64,000 nucleotides of DNA from DATARH01 sp963773625. Its GTDB lineage: Bacteria; Pseudomonadota; Alphaproteobacteria; ATCC43930; CGMCC-115725. Positions 35,400 to 47,236 of the stretch are shown in pieces. A model generated the notes under the pieces. It did not search any database. It was not told where the DNA came from and saw only the letters and a program-made list of their open reading frames with translations. Numbering within the stretch: the first letter of the stretch is position 1; each line of letters opens with the position of its first letter. A program made the position numbers and the translations under genes. The stretch spans positions 62,001 through 126,000 of the forward strand of contig CAVZCJ010000016.1 of the NCBI GenBank assembly GCA_963773625.1, in the 5' to 3' direction.

Positions 35400-36665
35400 A
35401 TGCTATCCGCGGATCGCACCCAGGAACGGCTTGCCCGGCGCACCATCGCGCTGGTGCTGGCCGGCGGCCGTGGCAGCCGGCTCCATCAGCTGACCGACCG
35501 GCGCGCCAAGCCGGCGGTGTTTTTCGGCGGCAAGTTCCGCATCATCGATTTTCCGATGTCGAATTGCATCAATTCGGGCATCCGCCGGATCGGGGTGCTG
35601 ACCCAGTACAAAGCGCACAGCCTGTTGCGCCATTTGCAGATGGGCTGGTCGTTCCTGCGCCCCGAGATGAACGAATTCCTCGATCTGCTGCCGGCGCAGC
35701 AGCGGCTCGACGGGGCGACGTGGTATCTAGGTACCGCCGACGCGGTGTTCCAGAACTTCGACATCTTCCGCGCCGCGCGGCCGGAGTACTTCGTCATTCT
35801 CGCCGGCGACCATGTCTACAAGATGGACTACTCCAACCTGCTCGCCGACCATGTCGGGCGCGGCAGCGAGTGCACCGTCGCCTGCGTCGAGGTGCCGATC
35901 GAGCAGGCGAGCGATTTCGGGGTGATAACGGTCGATGATTCGATGCGCATCACCGACTTCCTCGAAAAACCGAAAAATCCGATGCCGATGGTCGGCAAGC
36001 CCGACAAGGTGCTGGCCAGCATGGGTATCTATGTGTTCAGCGCCGACTTCCTTTATGCCGAGTTGGAGCGTGACGCGCGCGACCCCAAATCCTCGCGCGA
36101 TTTCGGCAAGGACGTGATCCCGGACTTGGTCAGCCGCGGCCTCGCCGCCGCGCATCATTTCGAGGATAGCTGCGTCAAAACCACGCCCGACGCGGAGCCC
36201 TATTGGCGCGACGTCGGCACGATCGACGCCTTCTGGGCCGCCAATCTCGACCTGGTCCAGCCGCTCCCCTCGCTCGACATCTACGATCCCAACTGGCCGA
36301 TATGGACCTATCAGCAGCAATTGCCGCCGGCGAAGTTCGTGTTCGATGACGACGATCGGCGCGGCATGGCAGTCGATTCGATGATTGCGGGCGGCTGTAT
36401 CATCTCGGGCGCGCGGGTCGCGCGCTCCCTGCTCTTCTCCAATTGCCGGGTCAACTCGTTCGCGCGGACGCAGGACGCGGTGGTACTTCCTGATGTCGAT
36501 ATCGGCCGCAACGCGCATCTCAACCGGGTCGTCATCGACCGTGGCGTCAATATCCCGGAAGGGATGATTATCGGCGAGGATCCCGCCGCCGACGCGCAGC
36601 GCTTCCACCGCAGCGACGGCGGCATCACGCTTGTGACCTCGGACATGATTGCCGCCCTCGCGTAG
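35400..36665 (+). CDS. glgC: Glucose-1-phosphate adenylyltransferase
   Basis: Makes ADP-glucose for glycogen from glucose 1-phosphate and ATP; the regulated step of the pathway. The nucleotidyltransferase opens LVLAGGRGSRLHQLTDRRAKPAVFFGGKF. ILAGDHVYKMDY and DFLEKPKNP are catalytic motifs, and the C-terminal left-handed helix domain starts around GGCIISGARVARSLLFSNC. Length is 421 residues. The ATG at 35400 has GAGGAGACGCGC before it. No other glg genes are adjacent. Confidence 0.96.
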   Translation: MLSADRTQERLARRTIALVLAGGRGSRLHQLTDRRAKPAVFFGGKFRIIDFPMSNCINSGIRRIGVLTQYKAHSLLRHLQMGWSFLRPEMNEFLDLLPAQQRLDGATWYLGTADAVFQNFDIFRAARPEYFVILAGDHVYKMDYSNLLADHVGRGSECTVACVEVPIEQASDFGVITVDDSMRITDFLEKPKNPMPMVGKPDKVLASMGIYVFSADFLYAELERDARDPKSSRDFGKDVIPDLVSRGLAAAHHFEDSCVKTTPDAEPYWRDVGTIDAFWAANLDLVQPLPSLDIYDPNWPIWTYQQQLPPAKFVFDDDDRRGMAVDSMIAGGCIISGARVARSLLFSNCRVNSFARTQDAVVLPDVDIGRNAHLNRVVIDRGVNIPEGMIIGEDPAADAQRFHRSDGGITLVTSDMIAALA

Positions 36666-36695
36666 GCGGCTTCCCCGAACGGCCGGTAAAACGCC

Positions 36696-36890
36696 TCAGA
36701 AGATTCGCGCGGCGACCGCGTGTTCGCGCAGGAAGACATGTGCCTCGTGCCCGAGGTGACGCGCGTCTTTCGCCGCGTCGACCGCATCGAGCAGCGCCTG
36801 TTCCTTATCGAGGTAGGCGCCGTAAATTGTGTTGTCGAGCCGCACAACCCACTGCATGTCGCGACCTTGGCGGCAAACGTGGAATTCCAT
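36696..36890 (-). CDS. Small DUF2188-like hypothetical protein
   Basis: A 64-residue soluble protein (MEFHVCRQGRDMQWVVRLDN...) whose WVVRLDNTIYGAYLDKEQALLDAV pattern recalls small DUF2188-like proteins with a beta-beta-alpha-beta fold. The ATG at 36890 is preceded by GGGAGG. A longer in-frame version from 37004 adds a hydrophobic stretch ending in SSGC that could be read as a lipoprotein signal, but it lacks a good lipobox. Convergent with glgC. Function unknown. Confidence 0.5.
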   Translation of the reverse strand: MEFHVCRQGRDMQWVVRLDNTIYGAYLDKEQALLDAVDAAKDARHLGHEAHVFLREHAVAARIF

Positions 36891-37139
36891 CGGCGGCGGC
36901 CCTCCCACGGCTGTGTTACAGCCGGATGACATTGCCAGCAGTATCACTAAGACAGTCAACGAATTGAAGCCGGTTTTATTCTTAAGCGTCACAAAATTGT
37001 GCATGATCGGCCATCAGCTGCCGCTTTATTCACCAAACTCGCCGGCTGGACGGCGGTCAAGTCGCGGAAATCCCTTGCTCCCGTCGGGTCGAGCAGCGAG
37101 TCTAGCGGGTGGTGTGACTGAGCGGTTCCCCGGCAAGCC

Positions 37140-40100
37140 GTGACCAGCGACAACGAGGCGGACAAGCAGGCGTCGATCGACGCGGCGGCGGCGCTGGCGG
37201 CCACGCGCTGCCAGCCCGGCGAATCGATGGTGGTTCGCGATTTCGTCAACGCCTTTTACGAGCATGCGCCGCCAGCCGATGTCACGGCCCGCAGTCCCGA
37301 GGATCTGTGCGGCGGCGCGCTCGCGCTGTGGCGCTTCGGGGCGCGGCGCCGGCCGGGCGAGGCGCGCGTTCGTGTCTACAATCCAGGGGCCAGCGACGGG
37401 TGGTCGTCGCCGCATACGGTCGTCGAGATCGTCAACGACGACATGCCGTTCCTCGTCGACTCGGTCAGCGCTGCGATCAACGAGCGCGGCGGGGCGGTGC
37501 GCCTCGTCATCCATCCGGTCGTCGCGGTCGCCCGCGATGCCGGCGGCAACCTGACGAGCCTGCAGTCAGGCGGCGACGGGCTGCGCGAATCCTGGATGCA
37601 GATCGAGATCACCCGCGAGCCCGACGCCGCCGAGCGCGGTGCGCTCGCCGCCGCGCTCGCCGCTGTGCTCGCCGATGTCCGCGCCGCGGTCACCGATTGG
37701 CCGCGTGTGCGCGCGGTGCTGGCCGAGACGTGTTCCGGGCTGAGCGAGACGGCGGCGGTGCTGCCGGCGGCCGAGCGTGACGAGGGTGTCGAGTTCCTCC
37801 ATTGGCTCGACGCCGACAATTTCGTGTTCCTCGGCGCGCGCGATTATGCCTTCAGCGGCGAGGGCGGGCGCCCGGCGCTCGGGGTGCTGCGCGAGGAGGG
37901 CTACCGCGCCTTGGGCGGCTTGCGCGATTTGGCGGCGCTGCCGCCCGACGTTCGCGATTTCGTTCGCCGCCGGGAACTGTTGATCATCAGCAAGACCGAC
38001 CGCCGCGCGACGGTCCATCGGCGGGTCCCGATGGACGCGATCGGCGTGCGCCGTTTCGGCACCGACGGCGAGGTCAGCGGCCTCACGCTGTTTGTCGGTC
38101 TGTTTGCTTCCTCCGCTTATGCCGGCGACGCGCGCAGCGTGCCGCTCCTGCGGAAAAAAGTGACGCAGATCCTCGCCCGCAGCGGCCTTTCCACCACGGG
38201 CCACGACGGCAAGGCGCTGATCCATATCCTCGACATCTACCCGCGCGACGAGCTGTTCCAGACCGGGGTCGATGCGCTCTACGACACCGCGATCGGCATC
38301 CTCAACCTGCAGGAGCGCCAGCGCATCGCGCTGTTCGTGCGGCGCGACCCGCTCGAACGCTTTGTTTCCTGCATCGTCTACGCCCCGCGCGATCGCTTCG
38401 ACACCACGCTACGCCGCAAATTCGAGGCGCTTCTGACCGAGGGTTTCGCCGGCACGCTGGCCAACTATTACATCCATGTCGACGATTCGGCGCTGGCGCG
38501 GATGCATTTCATCATCGCGACGACGCGCGGGGCGGTGCCGGCGGTCGACGTCGCGGCCCTCGAAGCGAAGCTCGCCGAGGCCGGACGCAGCTGGGAAGAC
38601 CGCGTGGAGGCCGCGGCGGTCGAAACCTTTGGCGAGGGCGAAGCAGGCCAGCGGCTCGGCCGGCTCCGACCTTTCCCGGTCGCCTATCAGACGCAGACCG
38701 ACCCGGGGCAGGCGATTGCCGATCTCGGGCCAATCGAGGCCGTGCTCGCCGGCGCGCCTCTCAAGGCCTCGCTGCACCCGCGCCCGGGGGAGGCGACGCC
38801 GGGGCTGCGGCTCTACCGCCGCGATGCGCCGGTCGTTCTCTCCGACATCCTGCCGGTGCTCGAAAACCTCGGGCTTCGTATCGTCGCCGAAGAGCCTTAC
38901 CGCATCGAGAGCAAGGATGGCGGGGCGGTCTGGGTCCATGAATTCACCCTGGCCGAAGGCGCCGTTTCCGCCGCCACGGCGGCGGCTATGCGCGACAAAT
39001 TCGAGGAGGCGCTGGTCGAGGTTGCCGGTGGCGCCGTCGAGAATGACGGGTTCAACCGGCTCATCCTCGCCGCCGGGATATCGGCGCGGCAGACCACGAT
39101 CCTGCGGCTTTATTGCAAGGTGCTGCGCCAGGCCGGCAGCGCCTTCAGCCAGGTCTACATGGAGGATACGCTCGCCGCCCATCCGGAGATCGCCCGCCGG
39201 CTTGTCACCCTCTTTGAGCGGCGGTTCGACCTTGCGGGCCCCAGCCGCGACGTCCCCGAGGAGGTGGCGGCGATCGAGGAGGCGCTCGACGCGGTCGAGA
39301 GCCTCGACGAGGACCGCATCCTGCGGAGTTTCCTGACCCTTATCCTAAAATCGGTGCGCACCAACTACTACCAGCCAGGCGCCGACGGCCAGGCGAAGCC
39401 GTATCTTGCGGTCAAGTTCGCTTCGGCCGAGATCGCGCTATTGCCGCTGCCGCGCCCGCTGTTTGAGATTTATGTTTACAGCCCGCGCATGGAGGGCTTG
39501 CACATGCGCGCGGGCCGGGTCGCGCGCGGCGGCATTCGCTGGTCGGACCGGCGCGAGGATTTTCGTACCGAAATTCTCGGCCTGATGAAGGCGCAGACGG
39601 TCAAGAACGCCGTCATCCTTCCAGTCGGATCAAAGGGTGGGTTTGTCCTGAAACGCCCGCCGCCGCCAGGGGACAATTATCGCGCCGCGTTCCAGGCCGA
39701 GGGGATCGAGTGCTACAAGATCCTGATGCACGGGTTGTTGGACCTGACCGACAACATCGTCGCCGCCAAGTCGGACAAAAATGGGCCTGAGACCCACCAC
39801 ATCGAGCCGCCGCCGTCGGTCGTGCGCCATGACGGGGACGACCCGTACCTCGTCGTCGCCGCCGACAAGGGCACCGCCACCTTCTCCGACACCGCCAACG
39901 AGATCGCCATCGAATACGGGTTCTGGCTCGGCGACGCGTTCGCCTCGGGCGGGTCGGCCGGGTATGACCACAAGGCGATCGGCATCACCTCTCGCGGCGC
40001 CTGGGAGCTCGTCAAACGCCATTTTCGCGAGCTCGGCACCGACATCCAGACGACCGATTTCACGGTGGTCGGGGTTGGCGACATGGCCGGCGACGTGTTC

Positions 40101-41951
40101 GGCAACGGCATGCTGCAGTCGCGGCACATTCGCCTCGTCGGCGCCTTCAACCATTTGCACATCTTCATCGACCCCGAGCCCGACGCGGCCGCGAGCTATG
40201 CCGAGCGCCGGCGCCTCTTTGAAAATCCGCGATTGGGCTGGGCCGACTACGACAAGTCCTTGATCTCGCCGGGCGGCGGCGTCTTCGAGCGCAGCGCCAA
40301 GTCGATCCCGGTGAGCGCCGAGATGAAACGGGTCTTCGCCGTCGCCGAGGACCAGCTCACCCCGGCCGAACTCATCCGCCATCTGCTGACGGCGCAAGTC
40401 GATCTGTTGTTCTTTGGCGGCATCGGAACCTTCGTCAAGGCGCGCGCCGAGAGCCACGCCCAGGTCGGCGACAAGGCCAATGACGCGCTGCGCATCGACG
40501 GCGAGGACATTCGCGCCAAGGTGGTGGGCGAGGGGGCCAATCTGGGCGTCACGCAGCGCGGCCGCATTGCCTATGCGCAAAAGGGCGGGCGCATCGACAC
40601 CGACGCGATCGACAATTCGGCGGGCGTGTCGATGTCCGACCACGAGGTCAACATCAAGATCTTGCTCGGCCACGCGATCGCCGCCGGGGCGCTCGGCGCG
40701 CAGGAGCGCGACCCGCTGCTGAAGCAGATGACCGACGACGTCGCCGCGCTCGTCCTGCGCGACAATTACTTGCAGGGCGAGGCGCTGTCGGTGGCCGAGG
40801 CGCGGGGGCCGGCTGCGCTCGACCGCTACGTCCAGCTCATGCGCGAGCTGGAGAAATCGGGGCGGCTCGACCGCGCGCTCGAATTTCTCCCCGACGACGA
40901 GGAACTGGCGGCGCGCGCCGCCGCGCGGCGCGGGCTGACCCGGCCCGAGCTCGCGGTGCTGCTCGCCTACGCCAAGCTGTCGCTCGACCACGAGCTCTTA
41001 CAATCCGACCTGCCCGACGCGCCGGAGCTCGCCGACGAGCTTCGCGCCTATTTCCCGCCGGCGCTGCGCGACCGTTTCGCGGCGCAAATCGCCGCACATC
41101 CGCTGAAGCGCGAGATCGCGGCGACCGTCGTGACCAACGATCTCGTCAACCGCGCCGGTCTCACCTTCATCCACGATCTCCAGGCGCGCAGCGGCCGCAG
41201 CGCCGCCGATATCGCCCGCGCCTACCGTATCGTCCGGCAGTCGTTCGCGCTGCCGCCGCTGTGGGCCGAGATCGAGGCGCTCGACGGCAAGGCCGCGGCT
41301 CCGGTCCAGTGCGAGATGCTGATCGACATCGCCGGTGTGGTCGAGCACGCCGCCGCCTGGCTCTTGCGCGAGAACCGGCTCGATCTGGCGGCGGATGCCG
41401 CGCGTTTCGCGCCGGCGGTGGGAGGACTAGCCGCCGCGCTCGCCGATCTGCTGCCGCCGAGCGAGCGCGTCGAATTCGACGCACGCCTGGCGCGCCTCGC
41501 CGCCGCCGGAGTGCCGCAACCGCTCGCCAGCCGGGTTGCCGGCATGGTCTTTCTCACCACCGCGTTCGAGATCGCCGATCTCGCCGCCCGCGCCGGTCAG
41601 AGGATGGCCAGGGGAGTTGAAGCGGCCGCGCGCTGCTTCTACGGCGTCGGCGCCCGTTTCGCGCTCGACGAGCTGCGCGCCGCGGGCCGCCGCTTGCCGG
41701 CCGACACGCCGTGGCAGAAGACCGCGGTCGAGGCGCTGATCGACGATTTCTACGCGCTCCAGGCCGGCCTCGCCGAGCGCGTCCTAAAGGCCGCGGACGG
41801 GGCGGAAGACCCTGTCGCCGCCTGGGCCGCGAGCCGGGCCGCGCAGCTTGCTCCCGCCGACGCGATCGCCGCCGAGTTGCGCGTGGCGTCCAACCCCGAT
41901 CTGGCGATGCTCGTCGTTGCCGGGCGGCAACTACGGCAGGCGTTGGGCTAA
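37140..41951 (+). CDS. NAD-specific glutamate dehydrogenase, large (GdhB/Gdh2 type)
   Basis: A 1603-residue enzyme that converts glutamate to 2-oxoglutarate and ammonia with NAD. Length and order match the bacterial large-GDH family: about 700 N-terminal regulatory residues (VNDDMPFLVDSVSAAINERG, FFxDxYPRDELFQ-like), then the catalytic core with GRVARGGIRWSDRREDF and LMKAQTVKNAVILPVGSKGG (about residues 795-835), VVAADKGTATFSDTAN, and GSAGYDHKAIGITSRGAWE, then a long helical C-terminus. It starts at GTG 37140. Unlike several neighbours it is unbroken over 4.8 kb. It stands alone. Confidence 0.96.
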   Translation: MTSDNEADKQASIDAAAALAATRCQPGESMVVRDFVNAFYEHAPPADVTARSPEDLCGGALALWRFGARRRPGEARVRVYNPGASDGWSSPHTVVEIVNDDMPFLVDSVSAAINERGGAVRLVIHPVVAVARDAGGNLTSLQSGGDGLRESWMQIEITREPDAAERGALAAALAAVLADVRAAVTDWPRVRAVLAETCSGLSETAAVLPAAERDEGVEFLHWLDADNFVFLGARDYAFSGEGGRPALGVLREEGYRALGGLRDLAALPPDVRDFVRRRELLIISKTDRRATVHRRVPMDAIGVRRFGTDGEVSGLTLFVGLFASSAYAGDARSVPLLRKKVTQILARSGLSTTGHDGKALIHILDIYPRDELFQTGVDALYDTAIGILNLQERQRIALFVRRDPLERFVSCIVYAPRDRFDTTLRRKFEALLTEGFAGTLANYYIHVDDSALARMHFIIATTRGAVPAVDVAALEAKLAEAGRSWEDRVEAAAVETFGEGEAGQRLGRLRPFPVAYQTQTDPGQAIADLGPIEAVLAGAPLKASLHPRPGEATPGLRLYRRDAPVVLSDILPVLENLGLRIVAEEPYRIESKDGGAVWVHEFTLAEGAVSAATAAAMRDKFEEALVEVAGGAVENDGFNRLILAAGISARQTTILRLYCKVLRQAGSAFSQVYMEDTLAAHPEIARRLVTLFERRFDLAGPSRDVPEEVAAIEEALDAVESLDEDRILRSFLTLILKSVRTNYYQPGADGQAKPYLAVKFASAEIALLPLPRPLFEIYVYSPRMEGLHMRAGRVARGGIRWSDRREDFRTEILGLMKAQTVKNAVILPVGSKGGFVLKRPPPPGDNYRAAFQAEGIECYKILMHGLLDLTDNIVAAKSDKNGPETHHIEPPPSVVRHDGDDPYLVVAADKGTATFSDTANEIAIEYGFWLGDAFASGGSAGYDHKAIGITSRGAWELVKRHFRELGTDIQTTDFTVVGVGDMAGDVFGNGMLQSRHIRLVGAFNHLHIFIDPEPDAAASYAERRRLFENPRLGWADYDKSLISPGGGVFERSAKSIPVSAEMKRVFAVAEDQLTPAELIRHLLTAQVDLLFFGGIGTFVKARAESHAQVGDKANDALRIDGEDIRAKVVGEGANLGVTQRGRIAYAQKGGRIDTDAIDNSAGVSMSDHEVNIKILLGHAIAAGALGAQERDPLLKQMTDDVAALVLRDNYLQGEALSVAEARGPAALDRYVQLMRELEKSGRLDRALEFLPDDEELAARAAARRGLTRPELAVLLAYAKLSLDHELLQSDLPDAPELADELRAYFPPALRDRFAAQIAAHPLKREIAATVVTNDLVNRAGLTFIHDLQARSGRSAADIARAYRIVRQSFALPPLWAEIEALDGKAAAPVQCEMLIDIAGVVEHAAAWLLRENRLDLAADAARFAPAVGGLAAALADLLPPSERVEFDARLARLAAAGVPQPLASRVAGMVFLTTAFEIADLAARAGQRMARGVEAAARCFYGVGARFALDELRAAGRRLPADTPWQKTAVEALIDDFYALQAGLAERVLKAADGAEDPVAAWAASRAAQLAPADAIAAELRVASNPDLAMLVVAGRQLRQALG

Positions 41952-42055
41952 GAGGGTTTTGATCGAAAACCTCTCTCGCTAATTGAACTGCCCTGTCATC
42001 CTGTCGCCAACGCGCCGTCGCGCGCGGCGAGCCTTACGGACAGGGGAGCCCCGAC

Positions 42056-42934
42056 ATGCCGCTTTCGATCACCGCGCGCTTGTTGTGCGCCGCGCGCCAT
42101 GCGTACGACGTCACCGCCAGCGGGCCGCTCGCCAACACCGGCGACTCAAGCCGCATCGGCCTCACCGGCCCGGTCGACGGCTTCGCGGCGGGGGCGGTGA
42201 ACATCGACGCCGCCTTTGTCGGCGAGGCGCCGGACGCGATCGTCGTCGCCTTTCGCGGGACCTTGCCGCCCAGCAGCCCCAATCACACCCAGGTCATTCT
42301 CGATTGGGCCAACGACATCGACGCCGTGCTGGTGACCGATCCGGGCGGCCTGCCGGGCAAGGTGCACCAGGGGTTTCTCGGCTCGCTCAACACATTGTGG
42401 CCGGGGGTCGAGCTGGCGGTCAAAACGCGCAGCGCCGCCAGCCCGGCGAAGCCGATCTACGTCACCGGCCACAGCAAGGGCGGGCCGCTCGCCAACCTCG
42501 CGGCGATGCGGCTGCGCGCCGCGCTCGCCGCGACGATTCCGGTCATGGCGGCGACCTTCGCCGGCGCCCGCCCCGGCGACGATGCCTTCGCCGCGGCCTA
42601 TAAGGCTGCGATCCCCAATAGCGCGCGCTACGAATATGCCGACGACATCGTTCCGCATTTGCCGCCGAGCGACGAGTTCATCGCCATGTTCAGCAACATC
42701 CCGCAGATCGGCCCGACCGTGCAAAACCTCACCCCGGGCTATGCCTCGGCCGGCGACCTGCACTTCATCGATTGGAGCGGCACCCTGGTGGCCGACACGC
42801 CGCTGCTCCGCTTCGAGCGCTTCGCCCATCTGGCCAGGCTGATGGTGACGCTCGGTTTCGCGACCATCATCGCCGACCACAGCATTTCGCTTGGCTCCGG
42901 CTACGACACCGCGATCGAAGCGCTGCCGGCTTAA
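42056..42934 (+). CDS. Lipase family (class 3) protein
   Basis: A 292-residue alpha/beta hydrolase of the fungal-type lipase-3 group. The oxyanion region is VVAFRGTLPPSS and the nucleophile elbow is YVTGHSKGGPLA with S140. A candidate acid follows in YADDIVPHLPPS and a histidine in IADHSISLGSGYDTAI. There is no clear signal peptide, so a cytoplasmic or non-Sec location is likely. ACAGGGGAGCCCCGAC precedes the ATG. It follows the glutamate dehydrogenase by about 105 bp. Confidence 0.87.
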   Translation: MPLSITARLLCAARHAYDVTASGPLANTGDSSRIGLTGPVDGFAAGAVNIDAAFVGEAPDAIVVAFRGTLPPSSPNHTQVILDWANDIDAVLVTDPGGLPGKVHQGFLGSLNTLWPGVELAVKTRSAASPAKPIYVTGHSKGGPLANLAAMRLRAALAATIPVMAATFAGARPGDDAFAAAYKAAIPNSARYEYADDIVPHLPPSDEFIAMFSNIPQIGPTVQNLTPGYASAGDLHFIDWSGTLVADTPLLRFERFAHLARLMVTLGFATIIADHSISLGSGYDTAIEALPA

Positions 42935-42974
42935 GCGCGATCGTTTCGGAGGAAGCGTCTTAGACTTGTCACCT

Positions 42975-43057
42975 CCCGCGGGCTTGTCCCGCGGGTCCAC
43001 GTCTTCGGGCGCCCATGCGAGCCTCTAAAAACGTGGATGGCCGGGTCGAGCCCGGCC
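42975..43057. repeat. Composite palindromic (REP-like) repeat
   Basis: Two perfect hairpins, CCCGCGGG-CTTGT-CCCGCGGG (42975-42995) and GGCCGGG-TCGAG-CCCGGCC (43039-43057), flank an outer pair TCCACGT (42996-43002) and ACGTGGA (43031-43037). It lies between the convergent ends of the lipase and acs genes. It could act as a bidirectional terminator as well as being a dispersed repeat. Confidence 0.6.
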
Positions 43058-43094
43058 AAGGAGACCGGAACAATCCCGTATAAGCCGTTACGCT

Positions 43095-45041
<1,947 letters not shown>

Positions 45042-45141
45042 GGTCTCACTCCTCCCAGGCGCGTCAGGCTTTGCGTCTTGATATGGCGCAGAGGCGGCCT
45101 GGGTGCAAATCTTTGCATCGTCTCCGGCTCGCCGCCTTCTT

Positions 45142-45555
45142 CTATGCGGCAATTCCCGCCATCTTGCAGACGACCGCCCATTCCTGGTCTGTCACCGGGG
45201 CGACGGACAGCCGCGATTGGCGGATCAGCGCCATGTCCTTGAGTTCCGGCGTGGCCTTCATCTCGGTCAAGGTCACCGGCGTCTTGACCGGCATCACCGG
45301 CGCGACATCGACCAGGCCGAAATGCGGGCTCGGCTCGTCCGGGTTGGGGTAGAAGGCGCGCACGATCTCGACCACCCCGACGATCTCCTTGCCCTCGTTC
45401 GAGTGGTAGAAAAAGGCGCGGTCGCCGGCCTTCATCGCCTTCATGTTGAGCGCGGCCTGGTAGTTGTGCACGCCATCCCAATGGGTGCGCTTGTCCTTGA
45501 CCATCTGCTCCCACGGGTATTTCGCCGGTTCCGACTTCACGAGCCAGTGCGCCAT
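45142..45555 (-). CDS. EVE domain protein
   Basis: A 137-residue single EVE (PUA-like) domain protein, a fold that recognises modified bases in nucleic acids. Motifs are HWLVKSEPAKYPWEQM at the start, WDGVHNYQAALNMKAMKAGDRAFFYHSNEGKEIVG in the core and PVTDQEWAVVCKMAG at the end. Standalone EVE proteins of this type are common housekeeping-type genes in alphaproteobacteria. The ATG is at 45555. Confidence 0.95.
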   Translation of the reverse strand: MAHWLVKSEPAKYPWEQMVKDKRTHWDGVHNYQAALNMKAMKAGDRAFFYHSNEGKEIVGVVEIVRAFYPNPDEPSPHFGLVDVAPVMPVKTPVTLTEMKATPELKDMALIRQSRLSVAPVTDQEWAVVCKMAGIAA

Positions 45556-45734
45556 CGTCCTGTTCCCCTCGCCGCCGCCCTTGGGCCAACGCTCATGCTC
45601 TCGGCGGCCCGGCGTCTCGTCAACACTTAAGCAACTAAATTCGGCGATTAGTGCCGTCGTCCAGTAAAGCCGTCACAGTTTTAGTTCAGGCATAACGGGG
45701 TATCCGGTTTTTTCTGACAGGGGGCAGAAAAAAA

Positions 45735-46673
45735 GTGTTCGAACCTATCGTCAACCAGGCAAACGACGCGATTATAGTTGCCGAATTCGACCCCGAGGCG
45801 GGCCCGGGGTTCAAGATCACCTATGCCAACGAGGCGTTCAGCCGAATATTCGGATATTCCCGGGAAGAGGCGATCGGCCGCTCGCCGCGCATGCTGCAAG
45901 GACCGCAGACCTCCGCCGACACGATCAAGGAGATCAGCAGCGCGGTGCATAGCGGCGGGGCGATCCGCCGGCGCATTCTCAACTACAGCCGGAGCGGCGA
46001 TCAGGTCTGGGTGGACGTGAACATCGTGCCGCTGCCCAGCCCCGGCGGGCGGATCAGCCGATTTGCCGCGATCGAGCGCGACATCACGACCGAAGTCGGT
46101 CACGAGCAGCATCTCGAGGAGCTGGCGTTTGGCGATCCGCTGACCAAGCTGGGAAACCGGCGCCATTTCGAGCAGACGCTGGTGCGCGAGATGTCACGCT
46201 CCCGCCGTGCCGGGCAACCCTTGTCGCTCGCCCTTCTCGACATAGACCATTTCAAGGCGGTCAACGACACCTGGGGGCACCCGGTTGGCGACCGGGTCCT
46301 GGTCGCGGTCTCGGGCGCGATGTCGCAGGCCGTGCGAACCTACGATCATGTCGCCCGGATCGGCGGCGAAGAGTTCGCCGTGCTGCTGCCCGGCGCCAGC
46401 CTGACGGACGCTCGAATGGTCGTCGAGCGCATCTGCGCGGCGATCCGCGAAGGGGCCAAGGTCGCCTGCGACGGGCACACCGTCTCGGTGACGTGCAGCG
46501 CCGGACTGGCCGCGCTGGCTTATCCCGATGACAAACCGGAAGACCTGACCCTCCGGGCGGATCGTGGGCTCTACATGGCCAAGAACAGCGGCCGCAACCG
46601 CGTCGTCGTCTTCGCCGAGTGCGGGGCCGAGATCGCCGGCGGCGAGCACGAGCTGGCCGCGCTGGCCGATTAG
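45735..46673 (+). CDS. PAS-GGDEF diguanylate cyclase
   Basis: A 312-residue cytoplasmic protein that should make cyclic-di-GMP. A PAS domain (about residues 8-125; ITYANEAFSRIFGYSREEAIGRSPRMLQG, PAC-like IERDITTE) precedes a GGDEF domain with an intact GGEEF (210-214), LLDIDHFKAVNDTWGHPVGD and an RxxD inhibitory site (RTYD, 201-204) five residues before it. The PAS LQGPQT pattern is typical of LOV/PAS families, but the flavin cysteine motif NCRFLQ is absent. It starts at GTG 45735 with GGGGGCAGAAAAAAA before it. Confidence 0.93.
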   Translation: MFEPIVNQANDAIIVAEFDPEAGPGFKITYANEAFSRIFGYSREEAIGRSPRMLQGPQTSADTIKEISSAVHSGGAIRRRILNYSRSGDQVWVDVNIVPLPSPGGRISRFAAIERDITTEVGHEQHLEELAFGDPLTKLGNRRHFEQTLVREMSRSRRAGQPLSLALLDIDHFKAVNDTWGHPVGDRVLVAVSGAMSQAVRTYDHVARIGGEEFAVLLPGASLTDARMVVERICAAIREGAKVACDGHTVSVTCSAGLAALAYPDDKPEDLTLRADRGLYMAKNSGRNRVVVFAECGAEIAGGEHELAALAD

Positions 46674-46699
46674 CGCAGCCCTCCGCGGCGGAGTTGCGG

Positions 46700-47236
46700 T
46701 CAGCCCGTAAGTTCGTAATCCGCCTGATCTTCGTAGATCGAGCCGGCCTTGGTCGGATAGCTGGCGATCAGGCTGTATTGCTGGACCCGCAGCGGCTCGG
46801 CGCGGAACTGCGCATGAGCCGCGAGAAATTCCTGCAGTTCGCCGCGCCGCGGCTCGCGCAGCCGGGCCAAGGTCACGTGCGGCGAGAATTTGCGCGGCTC
46901 GGGCGGCAGCCCGACGCGCATCAAGGCCGCCTCGATCTTGCCCTGAAGGTTGAGCAGAGCGGGCTCGCGCTCGACCCCGACCCAAAGCTGGCGCAGCTTG
47001 TCGCCGCCGAACGCGCCGACCCCGGCAAGCCGCAGCTCGAAGCGCCTGGCTGGCAGCCGCGACAGCGCCTCGTCGATATCGGCGGCGGTGCCCTCGTCGA
47101 CCTCGCCGATAAACCGCAAGGTCAGGTGGAAATTGCCGGGATCGACCCACTTCGCCCCGGCAATGCCGCTCTGCAGCAGCGACAGCCGCAGTTTCAATTC
47201 GGGCGGAAACTCGATCCCGACAAAAAGGCGCAGCAT
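46700..47236 (-). CDS. thpR: RNA 2',3'-cyclic phosphodiesterase
   Basis: A 2H-phosphoesterase (LigT/ThpR), 178 residues, which opens 2',3'-cyclic phosphates on RNA. The two HxT motifs are NFHLTLRFIGEV and FSPHVTLARLRE. The start ATG at 47236 overlaps the FIST gene's TGA, so the two are coupled. It is the last gene of the tesA-FIST-thpR operon. Family starts (MLRLFVGIEFP) match. Confidence 0.93.
   Translation of the reverse strand: MLRLFVGIEFPPELKLRLSLLQSGIAGAKWVDPGNFHLTLRFIGEVDEGTAADIDEALSRLPARRFELRLAGVGAFGGDKLRQLWVGVEREPALLNLQGKIEAALMRVGLPPEPRKFSPHVTLARLREPRRGELQEFLAAHAQFRAEPLRVQQYSLIASYPTKAGSIYEDQADYELTG

Noticed and set aside
39630..40991. Long minus-strand frame opposite the glutamate dehydrogenase
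   Set aside because: Shadow of codon bias; no domain, no ribosome-binding site, wholly inside a conserved gene.
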